Below are positions 48,367 through 59,199 of a DNA stretch of 64,000 nucleotides, in pieces (positions within the stretch are counted from its first letter, which is position 1; each line of letters starts with the position of its first letter). The stretch is from NCBI RefSeq assembly GCF_032854445.1, contig NC_088302.1:16427338-16491337 (forward strand), read 5' to 3'. The notes beneath the pieces were generated by a model. The model made no database searches and was not told where the DNA came from. It worked only from the letters and a program-made list of their open reading frames with translations. The stretch comes from Liolophura sinensis. Its lineage: Eukaryota; Mollusca; Polyplacophora; Chitonida; Chitonidae. The translations under genes were made by a program, and so were the position numbers.

Positions 48367-51300
48367 CTGAACCTTAAGGAAAAACAATAGTAGAATTTTG
48401 TTTTTTATCTTTGCATTCATGATGAAGCGTTATCGGAAATTCTTGTCAGAAATGCTTCGTGCAAAAATGTGGCTTAAGCATTAAGCAAAGCAAGCCTTTC
48501 TCAATACAGGGTAACTAAAACTTCGATTGAAACTCTTCGACCGACATTTCGAAATTTTATAACGTACTTGACTCTTTTTAGGTTCTCTAATAATACAGAT
48601 TGTACCACAAGTAATTAAAGAATCGAACGCCTTTTGAAAGAGCAAACAAGTGACACTTACCACCCCTTTTCTTGTTAATACTTTGTGCTGCAAAAGAAAA
48701 TATAGCATTAATGTCAATGTTGACCTCAGTAAACAGAATTTACCCTTGTAGTCGTCGTTGTAAAAAAGAATATCTCATCATTGTAAACAAAACTTGATAA
48801 GGAAAGAAATTACGTCATCATTGTAATAATGGCATAATAAAATACTGAACTATTGAGTCAGAAATGAAGATTTCGTTTTGGGGAGTTACAATACTTGTGT
48901 ATTAGGTGAAACTTATCAGTGGATCTACCGTGTTTCTTTCTAAACTGGCCTATTAGCAACATCTGCTGTTACTTTACGTCTAGAAAAAGATGGTTACATG
49001 TGTGACTGCGTTTATCTACATGTATATCTATGCTTGGTTTACATAGTGCTTAAAAGGTTTCCAGTCATATGACGACGAGGAGTTGTTAGGTGTGTGTGTA
49101 CATACACTGTGTCATCTTATGGCAGGGCGAGTCCATGCCGTCAAAGTGGTGCCGCCACTGAAGTATCAAGCCCAAGACATCAGAAATGACACCCCACCCA
49201 GTCATATTGTACTAACACCGGGTCAACTAATACCATATTTAAAGTCTATGTTATGACCCGACCTGGGTTTGATCCCGGGTGTCCCGCCGAGAGGCGGAAA
49301 TGTGCACAAATGTAGACGTGGATGCTGACAGAAAAGACAAATCACAGACCAAACAATATTAGCTCATATGCAAAACGATGCCAACGATGGCAAATGCCAA
49401 ATTCTCTTCATTTTGCCAGACTCTGTTTGTGTTGAATACAAAAATATAAGCTTCTGCATAGCAAGCTAAGTTTCTTATCGATTAACCCGTATTCATTAAT
49501 GTATTCAAGATGTTTTCACTGATATCACTGAAGTCAGGTTTATGGGTGGAGAAAACCAGAATGCTTGGAATAAATCACCACACTCATTCACTTCAAACCG
49601 AAGCTGAACAAACGAGAGTTTGCTTCGAACACACGACCACAATGGTAAAGGTTCATCTGGTGGCTGCGCGCCAGCGCTGTAACCGTCTGAGTCGTCCATC
49701 CAGTTTTGACGATTAACTCACGAAAACGATTAAAAGCTCAAGTAAAAGTGAATGAAAACAGATAGTTTACTTACTATTGAGAACACTGACATACATCCTG
49801 GCAACTTCCACATCAGTATTTCGACACAAATAAGTGCCAGAATCTTCTATTTTACTATGCTCTATTTCTAAATAGCTTGTAAATGTGTTTGTCCCCGTCA
49901 CTTCAAACTTGGATATAGATATCTTGTTTGCGAAGTTTGGTGTCATTTTATCGCCATCTTTAAACCAGTCCAAAGCTTGTAAAGATTTGCTCCCTCCGGT
50001 GACGTTACACTGCAATTTGATTGGCTGGCCAACGTCAACAACTTCTGTACCGCTGATTTGTATGGCTGGAAAAGAAACATTTAAATAGTGAGGTTGTTGG
50101 AAAGACAATGTCCAAAGCGTTGAGACTCATCCATGTGTTTGTCCTTTTTCCCCATTGCTAGTTATCATTTCAATACCGGCTACTTACTCACAGTACTAAA
50201 ATAGTTGTACAAAGAACATAATACGTAAGATCAGAGCAGCGACGACAGTGTGAAAGTTGACAAATGGTCAGCAAGAAAACCTGAAACACAGCCTCTTAAT
50301 TTACCTCAGTTGGGGATTTATTGTGACTGTAAATTCCCATAGCACTATGGCTTGAGCATAGTTTGGTAAGAAAAGAAACGTCACGATCTTACTTGTAATT
50401 TATTAGACGTCACTGGTTGAGAATTATCAGTCAATTTTGGCCATTTTAGACAACATTATTGGCATTTCAGCCAAAGCCGAAACAGCAGGAACTGGGTTTT
50501 GATCACCCGACTTCATCGTAGGGGCTTGCTGGTCGCAGCCAGCCAACCCATATATCTGTTGAGATATCACTTACCGCATTTCAAAAAATGCGCTGATTAC
50601 TGCTTCACTATAGCCATCTGAGCAAGAGAGGCTCCTGACAGCAGATTGCAAATAAGTGTTTTTTGACTGATCAGCCAAATTAGCAGCGCGTCATTTAAAC
50701 ACCAACGGCATCATTTGTAATATATAAATGTGATTTCTGATGAATCAGTTTAATTACTTACACGGCTTTATCTGACTCGGAGAATCTGAAAGTAAAAGAA
50801 TGAATGATGCGATTACATACAGGAACGATATGTGAGATCATCGCAGAAAATTGAACTCTATCATCCGTGTAAGATAAATCTAGGCCTACGCGCTGATGTG
50901 AACGCTTTTTGTATTTATTTACTCTGCTGTAAATGGGATGAAAATATAAACAATAAATCTCAAATTTCAACGAAAACATTAAAATCTAGCGCTATCCAGA
51001 GTGCAAAACGGTATGTAAAAACATGTCAATATTTTGCCTTTCCCGGAAAGCTTTCTTTTCCATGCTGAAAATCAATACCTGCATCATTAAAGTTCAACTC
51101 ACAGGCAGAATAGAAATTGACAACATCGTTTCCATTCCAAAAGAAAAAGCGGACATAGTAAAGCAGAAAGGATAGGCACTGGGAGACAACTGGTACAAAG
51201 GCACAGACTATCTCAAATACGGTGACAGCATGACAGGTTATAATGTACAACAGGGAGCAAGAATCTACAAAATAGAGGGCTTTTCATGATGTTCTCTTGC

Positions 51301-54300
51301 AGCATTATTACTTACGGCTGGGTCCAAGCTTCTTATCTCCAGTAGCTCTGCGTTTCGCTCTGATGATTTATCAGTCATGTCTTATTGTAAACTATCCCAT
51401 GTCTCTGTCCGATTTCTTCCCACCTTAATGCTCGCGCGCCGAATAAGTGAGTACGGCTTTAAACACCAATAAAATAAATAAGCAAATAAGCCAAAAGGCT
51501 GTCAGTTACGGCCTTTTGTCAGGAGGTTTGTCAGATATGTGCATCTGCCACAAGCAACGGTTTCCCCAAAACCCTTGCAATAGAAATTTATTTACATATT
51601 TAATGAGTTTCATGCCGAACTGAAGAATATTTTACTCGGTTCTTGTGCCTTTGAGTCGGGAAAACCAGACACAGCCATGCGAAAAACACGGTATCTGATA
51701 GCTACAGCTATCTGATTCGTTCAGTCATTCGTCAATCGTTTTTGATTGTTTTTAACGCCTTCCTAAAGACTATTTAACTTATACCAGTCAGTTTTATAGG
51801 TGGTGGAAACAAAAGTGGCCAGTGTAAACCACCAACCTTTGGTAAGTTACTGACGAGCTGCATGCCGCACGTGACATACAGACATGCGTACAATATCTGT
51901 GGAAGACAACTGGCCATCAACAAGCCGAAGGCTGCGTAAAGAGCCATGCCAGGAGAGTCTTCCTGCACGAATTGTCACCAAGGCCCAACAAGCAGTGAGA
52001 GTGGGCGAATCTACAAAATCCGTGTTCATGCAAAGGTCGGGATTGGACTCGCACCCCGTGTGTCATAGTGTCTGAAAGGCACGTGTCTCCATCCACCAGA
52101 CAACGGCTCTCTCCCAGATACTGACAAAATGCACTATATTTTTCGAGACAGGTTTCTTATATCCCTCATAATACTCGGTGTTTTCCGAGCATTTAATCAT
52201 TTATTATTGTAAGGCTGAACTAAAAGACGCTGTCAGCACATGCTATTTATTCACTAGATTGGTGTTTTACGCCGTACTCAAGAGTATTTCATTTATACGA
52301 TTGTGGCCATCATTATGGTTGGAGAAAATCCGCCAAAGCCCGGGGGAAACCCACGACCATCCTCAGCTTCCTGGCAGACCTTCCAACGTACGGTCGGAGA
52401 GGAAGCCATCAAGAGTTGGACTTCAACTCACCGCGACCGCATTGGTGTGAGACTCCTGGGTGATTGCGCCTGGCTGGTGTGCTAACACCTCGACCAGGCA
52501 GGTCCAGGTCAGTGTGTGGCAAGGAATTCAAAATGATAACGGCATCATTGCGTGATATGGGAACTACTGATGCATGCACTAAAAATCTGAAAAAAAAATG
52601 CAAGATATACCTGCACATATGCCAATATATCGCAAGCCAATTCTTTGCCATAGTGCAAGGAAATTTTATGTATGATATCTCAGTATTTTACCAACTCAAC
52701 ATGGAATTGAATGTCTATCACAGGAATAAATAAGTTACCTCTTGGCGGGGAAAGTTAGTCCCCGTAAGTAAGTTTTCATAGTATTGCGATAGTTTTAATG
52801 CTTGGCGAAAACGCTAATCACATGGCGGACAATGAGATGACAAGCTTGGTACAACACAACATATTAAACATTCAGTTAGAAAAGAGTGAGGAAAGAAGGA
52901 AAAACATACACGCATTCGTAAATAAACAAAACCAAACTTTTCTTCGAGGGTGTTGGAATATTAAGCACAGGTCTGCCAATGATAGCATGATTGTCGTAGT
53001 TTAACATGAAGTTTATAGAGGGAAATGGGTCGTTCCACATGCAGGGACACTTCAAGCTGTAAGAGGCAAGAGACCGTTGGAAACTGACCTGGAGCTGGCT
53101 AGAGAAAGACAGATGGAGTAGTCCGCAGTCTGGGCTTTGTGCCAAGAAGTACAAACACTTGAAGGAAGTGAATTATTCTGCTGTTATTATTCATCATCTT
53201 GAGGTGTAGTATTTTAAGATTTTGTCCAGACTGAGACGTAGAAATATCCGTGGAAGTCTTCGATTTCATTCTATTGTCCTGCAAATTGGTTCTTAGGACA
53301 AATGTAAAAAATATAGTGATATTTTGTTTTTACAAAAAATTGCATGTAAATGGCCTTACTCTTTCAAATAAACTCTTGATGAAGCCGAACAAATTTCCCA
53401 TCAGTTATGAAATATGAGGTACACTGGCAAAAAAAATATTAGAGCTACGGGAATCCTTTTTTGAGCAAATATATCCAGAGACATGCGACTTCAGCTGAGT
53501 CTTTCCCTTATACAGCCGTGGTCAGCTTCCTGTTCGCTGGCAGGGAACAATGATCAGGGAAACAAATCTACCTTCATGATATGAGTCAGGGTCATCCTTA
53601 GTACCTGCATAAAAGTGTGATGAATGATTGGTCAAAATGAGAAATCAAAGAAAAAAGAAAATCCCCAGACGTCTGTCAACCAAAAGGCATACATTTCATC
53701 CATATTCGTGAAACCACATCCAGGGTAAATACACTAATGGCTAGAAATCCGATTCAGCTTACCAAAAATAAAGGCACTAGGTACGGTACAAATAAGTGCA
53801 GCATTTAATTCAAACTCTACACATACGAATTACAAAGTGCAAACACTGACGTCTAGATTAGCCTACAGTAAGCGAAATATCATTTATTCATAGCATGGAA
53901 CTACGCTCAGATTTCGCCAAAAAAGTCATGCAGCATGCACCACCTTTGTGGTATTGGAGGATATATCCGGTCAAACGGATTAATGCATAAATAATATAGG
54001 TTGTCCCCAGCCGTGGAGACTAATGTCGAAATTGCGCCCTGGCTTCTGGAAAATCCCCAGCGGAAAGGATAGCACTTGTAATATAAACTGATAGAAATGA
54101 TTATACGTGCATAATTCAGCATGATGCCGTTGAATTATAATGAATATTACATGCCTTTAACAGCTTCCTATGGCAAAGGTCAGTGTTTGCAATTCAAATC
54201 AAAGCGTGACATCCACGTAAAGTTTGACCCAGTAAGAATGTGGTATATGATCTGGGTGCTTCGGGAATAGCTATTGACAATTAGACGCCAAAACCGTGCT

Positions 54301-57300
54301 AATATCTGACTTGGAAATGGTGGTCAGTAAAGATATCACTTAAGCAGACGACTGTATCAGCTCACGAATGGATTTAAAGAGTACTGATAACAGTTCTGTT
54401 GAATCCTGAATACTCTGACCATCAGTCTGGCTGTTTAAGGCCATCATGGAAGCTCGAGAATGGCTACTTTAATAGCGAAGAGTTCAGTTGCAACAGCCTC
54501 ATAAGTTAACTCCTAAACCCTGATGGTAGCAGAGCCGTCATGGCCACTATTCCCCACAACAAAAGGCCAATACTGTTATGGGCATTTCTCCGGGGAAGTA
54601 TTGATGGTATAATGGGGATAAGAGGACGTAGTGGAATATCGTTATCACAAAGGTAATGGGACGCATCCGGCAGTGACCAGCCAGCCGAGCTCTAGTCCAA
54701 CATCCACACACATCGGGCTGATGGTATATTAGCCCGGGATGAGGCCCGCAGAAGCGATTAACACGTTATGGGGAACTTGCCAGCGAGGCTTGCACAGTAG
54801 CTGATGAATGTGATTTGAAAGTATACTCACCGTTTACACGCAACATGATGAGTTTAATGAGGTTGCTTTTTGAACTGATCTGACATTCGTAAACTCCTGC
54901 ATGTCGAGGCTTCACGTTTTTAATATGGAGTTTCCAATGGCTTCGGCTCTTGTCATGGGTTACACTCAGGCGAGGGTTTTCTATGTATGGTACCAGGCCG
55001 ATGGTCAGAGGATTGGGTTCAGAGGCCTTCCGCCAGACAACCTGCGTGGCAAGACAGAAAACAATTAAATTCTGGAAGACTTTCAATAGGTGCTTGGCGA
55101 CTTACTCAAGAATTTCTCACTTGTTTAAAAAATCTCAATCGAACCAACAGGAGTTGGATTCGAGCCTGCGACCTCACTTGTCACCGACCGATCCACGGCG
55201 GAGAGAAGAATTTTTTTACCGGTACAAGATATTTCTTAAATCTGTACAACAGATCAGTAAAGTCTGGCATAAAATCGATAGCGTGAAGAGAAATACAAGG
55301 GTGTTTATATCTTCATTGTTATCGCCATATGAAGTTTTTAAGGGCCTGGCCTTGGGTTAAGGCCCTTGAACAATGAGATTGCGTGTTCGAATCTAGCTGT
55401 CGCTGTTTCAACTGCGGCTTTGTCAGGAGGTTTGCCCAGTATCTCAGCATGGTGGTAATCATCAATCAGTTATGCATCCATACATTCAGTAAAAGGCGCT
55501 GAATAACCAACCCACTAAGCAACACTAAGCCGAGATATCTACAGCTGTAACGTAATCCTACAGTACAATGTGTTATATTTTACATGGAGACATTGAAAAA
55601 TGCGATGGGTGATATCATATATTCGTCATTATGTTGTCGCAAAAGTTTTATGATCCAAATAGCACGTTTGAATATACTTTTTGACGAAATTCTAATGAAA
55701 GTGAAAGTCAAGAATTTATTCCAGAGATGTTCCGTCACGAGACTAATAATTGTATCACGGAGACCTTTCGAACTTACAGCCGTATCTAAAAAAAAGCTGC
55801 ATAAAAAATTCAAATAAGTTGTTATATAATTGTCTATGTCAATGTCTACATATTTTTAAATTTGGAAAAACCGCTTTCATAAATTTCAAACCTGGCGATT
55901 GTTTGAAACAACAAAGTATTATTTTTATTATTCACCGGCATACATTTGATGTCGAGAGAGATGATTTCAAAGTCAAACAGATTAAAATTAAAACCAAAAA
56001 ACGTGACATTGTCTATGTTATATGTTTGGTGCTATGAATATATGGTGCGTATTGTCTATGTGGCTTTCCCGTAAACATTCATTTCACTCCATCAACCTTT
56101 GTGCCAAGCCCACCGTGTTGCTTCTGCTCGACCCTACGCCTCGTAGACCCTCATGACAAACTTGGCCGGACTGTAATTTCCGATGAACTGAATTAATCGA
56201 ATTATAGACTGTATCGGATGAGCTTCAGACAGATAGCATTGTTTGTAATCAGGTAGGAATTCCTGTATATGTTTCACTTATTATTCCTCGACGATAAGAC
56301 ATCCACAATTGTAGGCGTGCCCTGGAAGAGCAAGGAAATTGAATTCGTCCTGTCATTGATATCTAGCTCCTTTATCCAGTTGCAAATCGCTTTGTCTCAA
56401 TCGATCACAGCCATTGTTTATCCTCAAACATAATCTATGTTTTTAACAAATGCCTTTTGCTGGAATTCTGGGTCGCTTATCGGGGGAACAAGTGCTAGGG
56501 CAGTGTTATACGAGTCGCTCCATTCAGGCAAGAAATCTCTTTTCCGAGCCTAATCTCCACAAGGTCAAAAGCAATTAATTGAAACTATCATTGTGCCTTG
56601 AGCATTGTGCGTCGGTAGCACCGCACCGGCGTCTGAACTCCCTTGCCAAACTGTCAGTTTTCCGGACCGGAATCGATGTCTGTCTTCCGCACGCTGCCAC
56701 AGTCGTGTATATACGCAAGCTACGCTGCCATCCTATCATACCAGGCCATCTCAGTGCTCATTTGTATTCTCTTGTCAGGACAAGACATCAATTCAAACCA
56801 CAATAAACGAGTGTGTTGTGCAAAGGTGGAAGCGCAAAACGTAAATCAAGTTCATAACGCGTCGAGGACAAGAAGAATCCGTCCTATCCGGTCAAGTACC
56901 AATTTCAAGAGAATTGGACACAGGTCTCATTTTCTCGTCCTGCAAAAGATCATCCCAAGTCAGTGTAGACAAGTGTCAGCGAGCAACTGTAGCTAAGAGA
57001 GCTCTGGTTGTCAAGAGAGCTGGTTATGGATGAAGAAAAGGTAAAGAAGCTGAGATCTGTTTTAAGGAATGTAAGCCTCTTGGAGGATGCACAGATAACT
57101 TGGTCTTACGTGATGGAAATCGGTTTTGTTGAATACAAACGGTATATAGCGATATTTACCGGTACTGCGTCTCCTAATCTCAATCTTTCACTGAGAACAT
57201 TCGGTGAGAACAGAGGAACCGCGCAGACTGTATTAACTTTATTTAACATCATCATGAAATTAATGGCTAAGCGGAAACTTATCACACCTTTAAAAAAGTT

Positions 57301-58830
57301 TAAAATAACACAAAGAACAATAACAACATACCAGTAACACTGTACCGAACTGCGTGTAAATTATCTAGCCCGTAGGCAATGTAGTAACGCCAGTGTCACC
57401 GAAATGTTGACTTTTTCAATGAAAGGTGACTGTAATTTCAATATAAATGAATACTAAATGATGCTTGAGAAAGATTTCTTGATAAAATGGGAATCCGATC
57501 ACAGACATGCGACAAGCCCACCTGAGGCGCAAATTGGCATAAAGTCTTCTTGTTTTTTGTCCCACCGCAGCTCTGGCAGTTCTGATAGCTGTTTTGGAGG
57601 TCAAGAAAGGTAATCATCTACCTTCTCAACAAATCACTGATGTACAACTAAATGGTGTATTCTCCATACCAGTTTTATTTCTCCTATGTTTTCGCTGTCA
57701 GTTTTCTGGCAATGATTTCACCAAAAAATAATGATCTGCCAAGAAAGCGCCAGAAAGCATCTTACATCTGATATATAATATAATGTCAGTTTCTCCTAAC
57801 GCTATTGGTTATCTTGCCAGACTGTCTCGTTCATCTTCTCATGATAGTGCGTTTCACTTCACAGGAAGAGCTAATACATGTGATTACGAGTTATAAAGTT
57901 GCGACTACCGAGTGGCTTCCCTTTGTAAGGAATACCTTGACATAGCGCAAGTAAAATGGCTACAAACGTTAGCAAAAATTCTATGAAATAGTTGTGCAAG
58001 ATGGTTGCTGTAAAATGTGACATACGTGTTCTCTCAACGGTTTTCAATTTGGCTAGCTGGTGTTTTCCCGCCTTTAACGATATGCAACCACGTAGATCAA
58101 TCTGTTGTAAATCGCTCATATAAGGCTTTTAATCTGCTGTTGTAATATTACTCCGCGGGATTCGAGCATATGAACATCTATAACGGGGCTAATTGCAATA
58201 TGTAGAAAACCCAGTTAAGTGCAAAGAAAGCATTAAAATAAAGTATATATAAGATGCAAGACATTTAAATGCTGTCCTGGAAAATAGTTTTATTTATGCT
58301 TTTAGAAGTTTTCCAACAAAGTAAAATAGTTTTAAAACAATAGATTCTGCGGTGGTGTGTAGTGACCCGGAGGTATTAGTGACCTCACATTCATACTTTT
58401 GTGTTTGAAAGTGTTTGCTATAAGGCTAATTCAACGAATACATAGATGTATCTGTGTATTCACAGATGTATATGCATTTTCAATAACGAAATCAAGCCGC
58501 ATGTGGGTGTTAAGGGGAAAAAACCTGATGTGACGTCACCGGTCCCAATATTGTCAGAGAAGGCCACCATAGGATCCGAAGTATCAAAAGTATTCTACTA
58601 GGTTGAAAAAAACTTCTATAGAAAAAACCCTGTTTTTACTGACAGTGTTCTTTCACCTAACATATACTTTACGCTTTCTCTGGCTTTAATCTTGATTTTA
58701 CTCACCACTCTGGCGCCGAGGTTTTCTATAGAACACTGAAGGATAGCCTCCTCTCCTTTTGTGAAAGTCACGTTAACTGGGGAAGGAAGGAAGCGAGGGG
58801 TCGGCAGAGAGTTGTCGCGAATTCGACGAG
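48245..58830 (-). CDS. Dpr/DIP/lachesin-like two-Ig, GPI-anchored cell-surface protein (5' partial, 7 exons)
   Basis: Spliced minus-strand gene assembled from seven exons: 58706-58830, 54831-55041, 53572-53604, 50762-50785, 49775-50065, 48661-48687 and 48245-48366. Splice phases run 1-0, 0-1, 1-1, 1-1, 1-1, 1-1, 1-stop, so one frame of 832 coding bases plus the incoming base stays open to TGA. The product has an N-terminal Ig domain with the NLGAR and PLTIG signatures of the Dpr/DIP/lachesin/zig-8 group, a short linker, an I-set Ig domain, a basic stalk and a hydrophobic C-terminal tail. In arthropods and nematodes this group works as paired neuronal surface recognition receptors; a similar role here is inferred. 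The architecture (two Ig, lipid-anchor tail) fits Dpr/zig-8 better than three-Ig DIP or lachesin. The signal-peptide exon, which should end in phase 1, was not found. Introns hold SINEs and an R5 repeat. Confidence 0.85.
48661..48687 (-). CDS. Microexon C, 27 nt, stalk after Ig2
   Basis: Acceptor TTTTCTTTTGCAG, donor GTG|GTAAGTGT. Phase 1 in and out, encoding TQSINKKRG, a basic hydrophilic stalk between Ig2 (ending SVLN) and the tail exon. The KKR cluster could be a protease site, but that is only a possibility. Both splice signals are good and the phase matches both neighbours. Confidence 0.65.
49028..49312 (-). mobile_element. SINE2 copy, near full length, diverged
   Basis: The plus strand starts with tail-like ccagtcatatgacgacgagg and ends with a tRNA-type head whose reverse complement reads gacacccgggatcaaaccca, ggtcgggtca, as in 24210. 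The middle is diverged, so it may be a sister subfamily. It lies in an intron of the Ig gene. Confidence 0.65.
49525..49705 (-). mobile_element. SINE3-type copy
   Basis: gggtggagaaaaccagaatg, cttggaataaatcacc and, at the other end, a tRNA-like head on the minus strand (gacgactcagacggttacag). Shares the ggtggagraaaccrgartg core with 51745 and 61045. It ends about 70 bp from the Ig2 exon donor. Confidence 0.5.
49775..50065 (-). CDS. Exon: complete Ig domain 2 (I-set)
   Basis: 291 nt, phase 1 to phase 1: 96 whole codons and two split ones. Acceptor TTTCTTTTCCAG, donor A|GTAAGTAAA. The peptide shows the full Ig pattern: LQC (Cys 19), an NVT N-glycosylation sequon, DWFKDG (Trp 33), a YLEIEH strand and DSGTYLC (Cys 80). 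One symmetric exon holding one whole Ig domain is typical of animal IgSF genes. Confidence 0.92.
50205..50425 (-). repeat. R5 copy, inverted, in an intron of the Ig gene
   Basis: The reverse complement reads attctcaaccagtgacgtct, aataaattacaagtaag and cacactgtcgtcgctgctctg, matching the copy at 10690. It lies between microexon B and the Ig2 exon. Confidence 0.65.
50762..50785 (-). CDS. Microexon B, 24 nt, inter-Ig linker
   Basis: Strong acceptor (pyrimidine-rich TTCTTTTACTTTCAG) and strong donor GTAAGTAAT bracket 24 bases. Phase 1 in and out, encoding DSPSQIKP between the end of Ig1 (LRVN) and the start of Ig2 (SIQISG). Pro- and Ser-rich linkers are common between Ig domains. It fits whether or not microexon A is included. 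Confidence 0.7.
51402..51488 (+). repeat. SINE1 3'-end fragment
   Basis: ttcttcccaccttaatgctc, ccgaataagtgagtacggc and the tail aaacaccaataaaataaata. Confidence 0.7.
51588..51700 (-). repeat. SINE1-like 3' fragment
   Basis: tttacatatttaatgagttt, catgccgaactgaagaatattttac and gggaaaaccagacacagcc; diverged minus-strand remnant. Confidence 0.5.
51745..52110 (-). mobile_element. SINE3 copy
   Basis: tttttaacgccttcctaaag, ataggtggtggaaacaaaag, gtaaaccaccaacctttgg, aagttactgacgagctgcat, caagcagtgagagtgggcg. Its minus-strand head shows A-box-like tctggtggatgg and B-box-like ggtgcgagtcc. Its plus-strand end shares aagcagtgagag with 59200-59575. Confidence 0.6.
52253..52503 (-). mobile_element. SINE1 copy, near full length
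   Basis: gattggtgttttacgccgta, ctcaagagtatttcatttat, caaagcccgggggaaaccca, ggtcggagaggaagcc, cgaccgcattggtgtgag, ending in a degenerate head (gctaacacctcgaccaggc). Confidence 0.85.
53572..53604 (-). CDS. Microexon A, 33 nt, inter-Ig linker
   Basis: Acceptor CTTTTATGCAG; donor AAG|GTAGAT, weaker than the gene's other donors. Read in phase 1 it adds the acidic linker GTKDDPDSYHE and leaves in phase 1, so it joins Ig1 to the next microexon without a frame change. Support is the exact 1-1 phase and the position between Ig1 and Ig2. The weak donor and short length make it the least certain exon; it may be alternative or spurious. Confidence 0.5.
54831..55041 (-). CDS. Exon: second half of Ig domain 1
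   Basis: 211 nt: 70 codons plus one base. Acceptor ACGCAG, donor G|GTGAGTAT. It starts VVWRK (the Ig tryptophan), continues with the PLTIG turn typical of the Dpr/lachesin group, then a KLHIKNVK strand and AGVYECQIS with the second Ig cysteine, and ends LRVN. The usual aspartate of the D-x-G-x-Y-x-C motif is replaced by His (residue 47 of the exon). Joined to the preceding exon it gives a complete V-type Ig fold of about 100 residues. Phase 0 in, phase 1 out. Confidence 0.9.
55080..55205 (-). repeat. tRNA-like SINE head (family 4)
   Basis: gttggattcgagcctgcgacctc reverse-complements to a B-box-like ggctcgaatcc; a partner of 45400-45570. It starts about 40 bp upstream (minus strand) of the Ig1 second-half exon. 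Confidence 0.4.
55206..58705. other. Large intron within Ig domain 1
   Basis: Separates the two halves of Ig1 (3.66 kb intron 55042-58705). Contains the speculative ORF at 56676 and a 109-codon plus frame at 57008 that I do not recognise. Confidence 0.6.
56676..56996 (+). CDS. Unrecognised 106-codon ORF with signal-like N-terminus (speculative)
   Basis: An ATG-initiated reading frame in a locally GC-richer, CpG-containing stretch inside the first visible intron of the Ig gene, on the opposite strand. After about 11 residues there is a hydrophobic run (AAILSYQAISVLICILL), then NKR, RTRR and NFKR dibasic-like sites, and cysteines near the start and end of the remainder. That shape resembles a small secreted or processed peptide precursor, but two other frames are open over the same stretch and I recognise no family. 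It may be chance. Confidence 0.15.
   Translation: MSVFRTLPQSCIYASYAAILSYQAISVLICILLSGQDINSNHNKRVCCAKVEAQNVNQVHNASRTRRIRPIRSSTNFKRIGHRSHFLVLQKIIPSQCRQVSASNCS
58706..58830 (-). CDS. Exon: first half of Ig domain 1
   Basis: 125 nt: two bases of a split codon plus 41 codons. The acceptor TTTTCAG follows a pyrimidine-rich tract and the donor is GTG|GTGAGT. The peptide contains RRIRDNSLPTPRF, an NVT N-glycosylation sequon, the first Ig cysteine (ILQC) and the signature ENLGAR. It ends at the last residue before the Ig tryptophan strand, where this family usually has an intron. It enters in phase 1 and leaves in phase 0. The reading continues upstream as a hydrophobic run, but only from a TTG codon; that run is the translated polypyrimidine tract, so it is not taken as the start. 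Confidence 0.9.
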
Positions 58831-59199
58831 CTGAAAACACAAGGAGTAAAAAAGTCAATTAGCTCAACACTTGTCAACGACAGCAAATAGTGCGTCGATA
58901 ATCAAAAAGGTTTTGTCAGGGAAACAGTTCATTTACCGGATTCAAGGTTTAACACACTGTCAAAAATCCGTGCGCTGGAAATGTGAAAATTTGATAAGCA
59001 GCACCGAGGACGGACAGGAACCAGGGAAGGCACGTGTCCGTTCTATTTCCGGCCTGGTTGTTATGGGAGTAGGGGTAATAACATGCAGGATGCCTCAGAA
59101 AATATATGTAAGCTAACAGAAAGAAATGTCTTGTTCACCAGTTTTTATCAAGATTAAGCTGCACTGTGAACAGTATTTATTTACTTATTTATTTGTTTA

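Noticed and set aside
50577-50619. 43-nt exon candidate with good splice signals on the minus strand
   Set aside because: It enters in phase 1 but leaves in phase 2, incompatible with the Ig2 exon; it adjoins tRNA-like SINE sequence.
53099-53284. ORF with a TTTGCAG acceptor between Ig1 and Ig2
   Set aside because: Phase 1 entry meets a stop at once; only phase 0 is open, which does not fit the preceding exon.
57008-57337. 109-codon frame in the Ig1 intron
   Set aside because: No recognisable domain, no splice or promoter support; left undecided and not called.
58831-58858. Possible start MTFLLLVF for the Ig exon
   Set aside because: The first codon is TTG, not ATG, and the run is the polypyrimidine tract of a good acceptor; a separate signal-peptide exon is more likely.
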